The notes under the pieces are model-generated. The model did no database searches. It was not told the origin of the DNA and was given only the letters and a program-made list of their open reading frames with translations. Position numbers and translations under genes: made by a program. This document shows, piece after piece, positions 63,931 through 64,000 of a DNA stretch of 64,000 nucleotides. Location: NCBI RefSeq assembly GCF_002920915.1, contig NZ_PQVF01000009.1, positions 141,193 to 205,192 on the forward strand, written 5' to 3'. This DNA is from Solitalea longa (GTDB lineage Bacteria > Bacteroidota > Bacteroidia > Sphingobacteriales > Sphingobacteriaceae). Position 1 is the stretch's first letter, and every line of letters begins with the position of its first letter.

Positions 63931-64000
63931 ACAGATTAGTGAATAAATCCTGGATTAACTATACACTGGATGTTGTTAATCCTAATTAACCTATACAGGC

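Larger units (their letters stand above)
63523..64000. other. Right-edge non-coding repeat region, 478 bp
   Basis: No convincing gene. It holds a palindrome GGGGCCCC near 63616, the second copy of the 18-mer, an 11-bp tandem array, and a tandem 23-mer duplication. The edge of the window cuts it. Confidence 0.7.

Overview
The window looks like a chromosome segment of a member of the Bacteroidota, most likely the Sphingobacteriales. It holds a SusC/SusD pair, a TANNTTTG-type promoter, a Bacteroidota-style yceD-rpmF-plsX-fabH-accB-accC cluster, a surA-moxR pair, an ostA-like gene divergent from tilS, and an SPFH protein paired with a small Arc-like protein. Base composition is moderately AT-rich throughout. 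I saw no rRNA, tRNA, CRISPR array or complete insertion sequence.

Region by region. (1) 1-11.4 kb: housekeeping and mixed genes: the 3' end of aat, a zinc ribbon, a SnoaL-like protein, SPFH plus RHH, a LutB-like protein, a trio of envelope proteins of unknown function, a lone response regulator, an M28 peptidase, rpiB and tatC. (2) 10.2-34.5 kb: a pectin utilisation locus. It has a LacI regulator, susD and susC on the minus strand, then fourteen plus-strand genes: rhamnogalacturonan acetylesterase, pectin methylesterase, GH43, kduD, kduI, GH28, GH105, a DUF4861 lipoprotein, uxaB, uxaA, uxaC, kdgK, eda and a hexuronate transporter. Two copies of the same palindrome (core AACGTTACCGGTAACGTT) lie in front of the two plus-strand blocks, and one of them also faces susC. 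They are the obvious operators for the LacI protein. The enzymes form a complete route from pectic polymer through galacturonate or unsaturated uronate to 2-keto-3-deoxygluconate, then pyruvate plus glyceraldehyde-3-phosphate. (3) 34.8-39.7 kb: fatty-acid initiation cluster on the minus strand. (4) 39.9-44.1 kb: isoaspartyl peptidase, then a plus-strand chromate module: Nudix, a ChrB-domain/AraC fusion, a second ChrB, and ChrA. (5) 44.2-52 kb: rdgB with an overlapping gene whose product resembles the DNA polymerase III psi subunit, surA-like, moxR, cspA, ostA-like and tilS. (6) 52-64 kb: an accessory block. Twelve consecutive, mostly monocistronic minus-strand genes of unrelated function are separated by AT-rich spacers that share sequence elements. 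A decayed fragment of one of these genes lies at about 62.1 kb. The window ends in an 11-bp tandem array and a duplicated 23-mer that may mark the edge of a mobile element.

The observations most worth following up are the ChrB-AraC fusion, the psi-like protein, the shared pectin operators, the DUF4861 and GH105-fusion proteins in the pectin operon, the repeated spacers and gene fragment in the accessory block, and the repeats at the right edge. Family assignments come from recognising motifs by eye; no database search was run.
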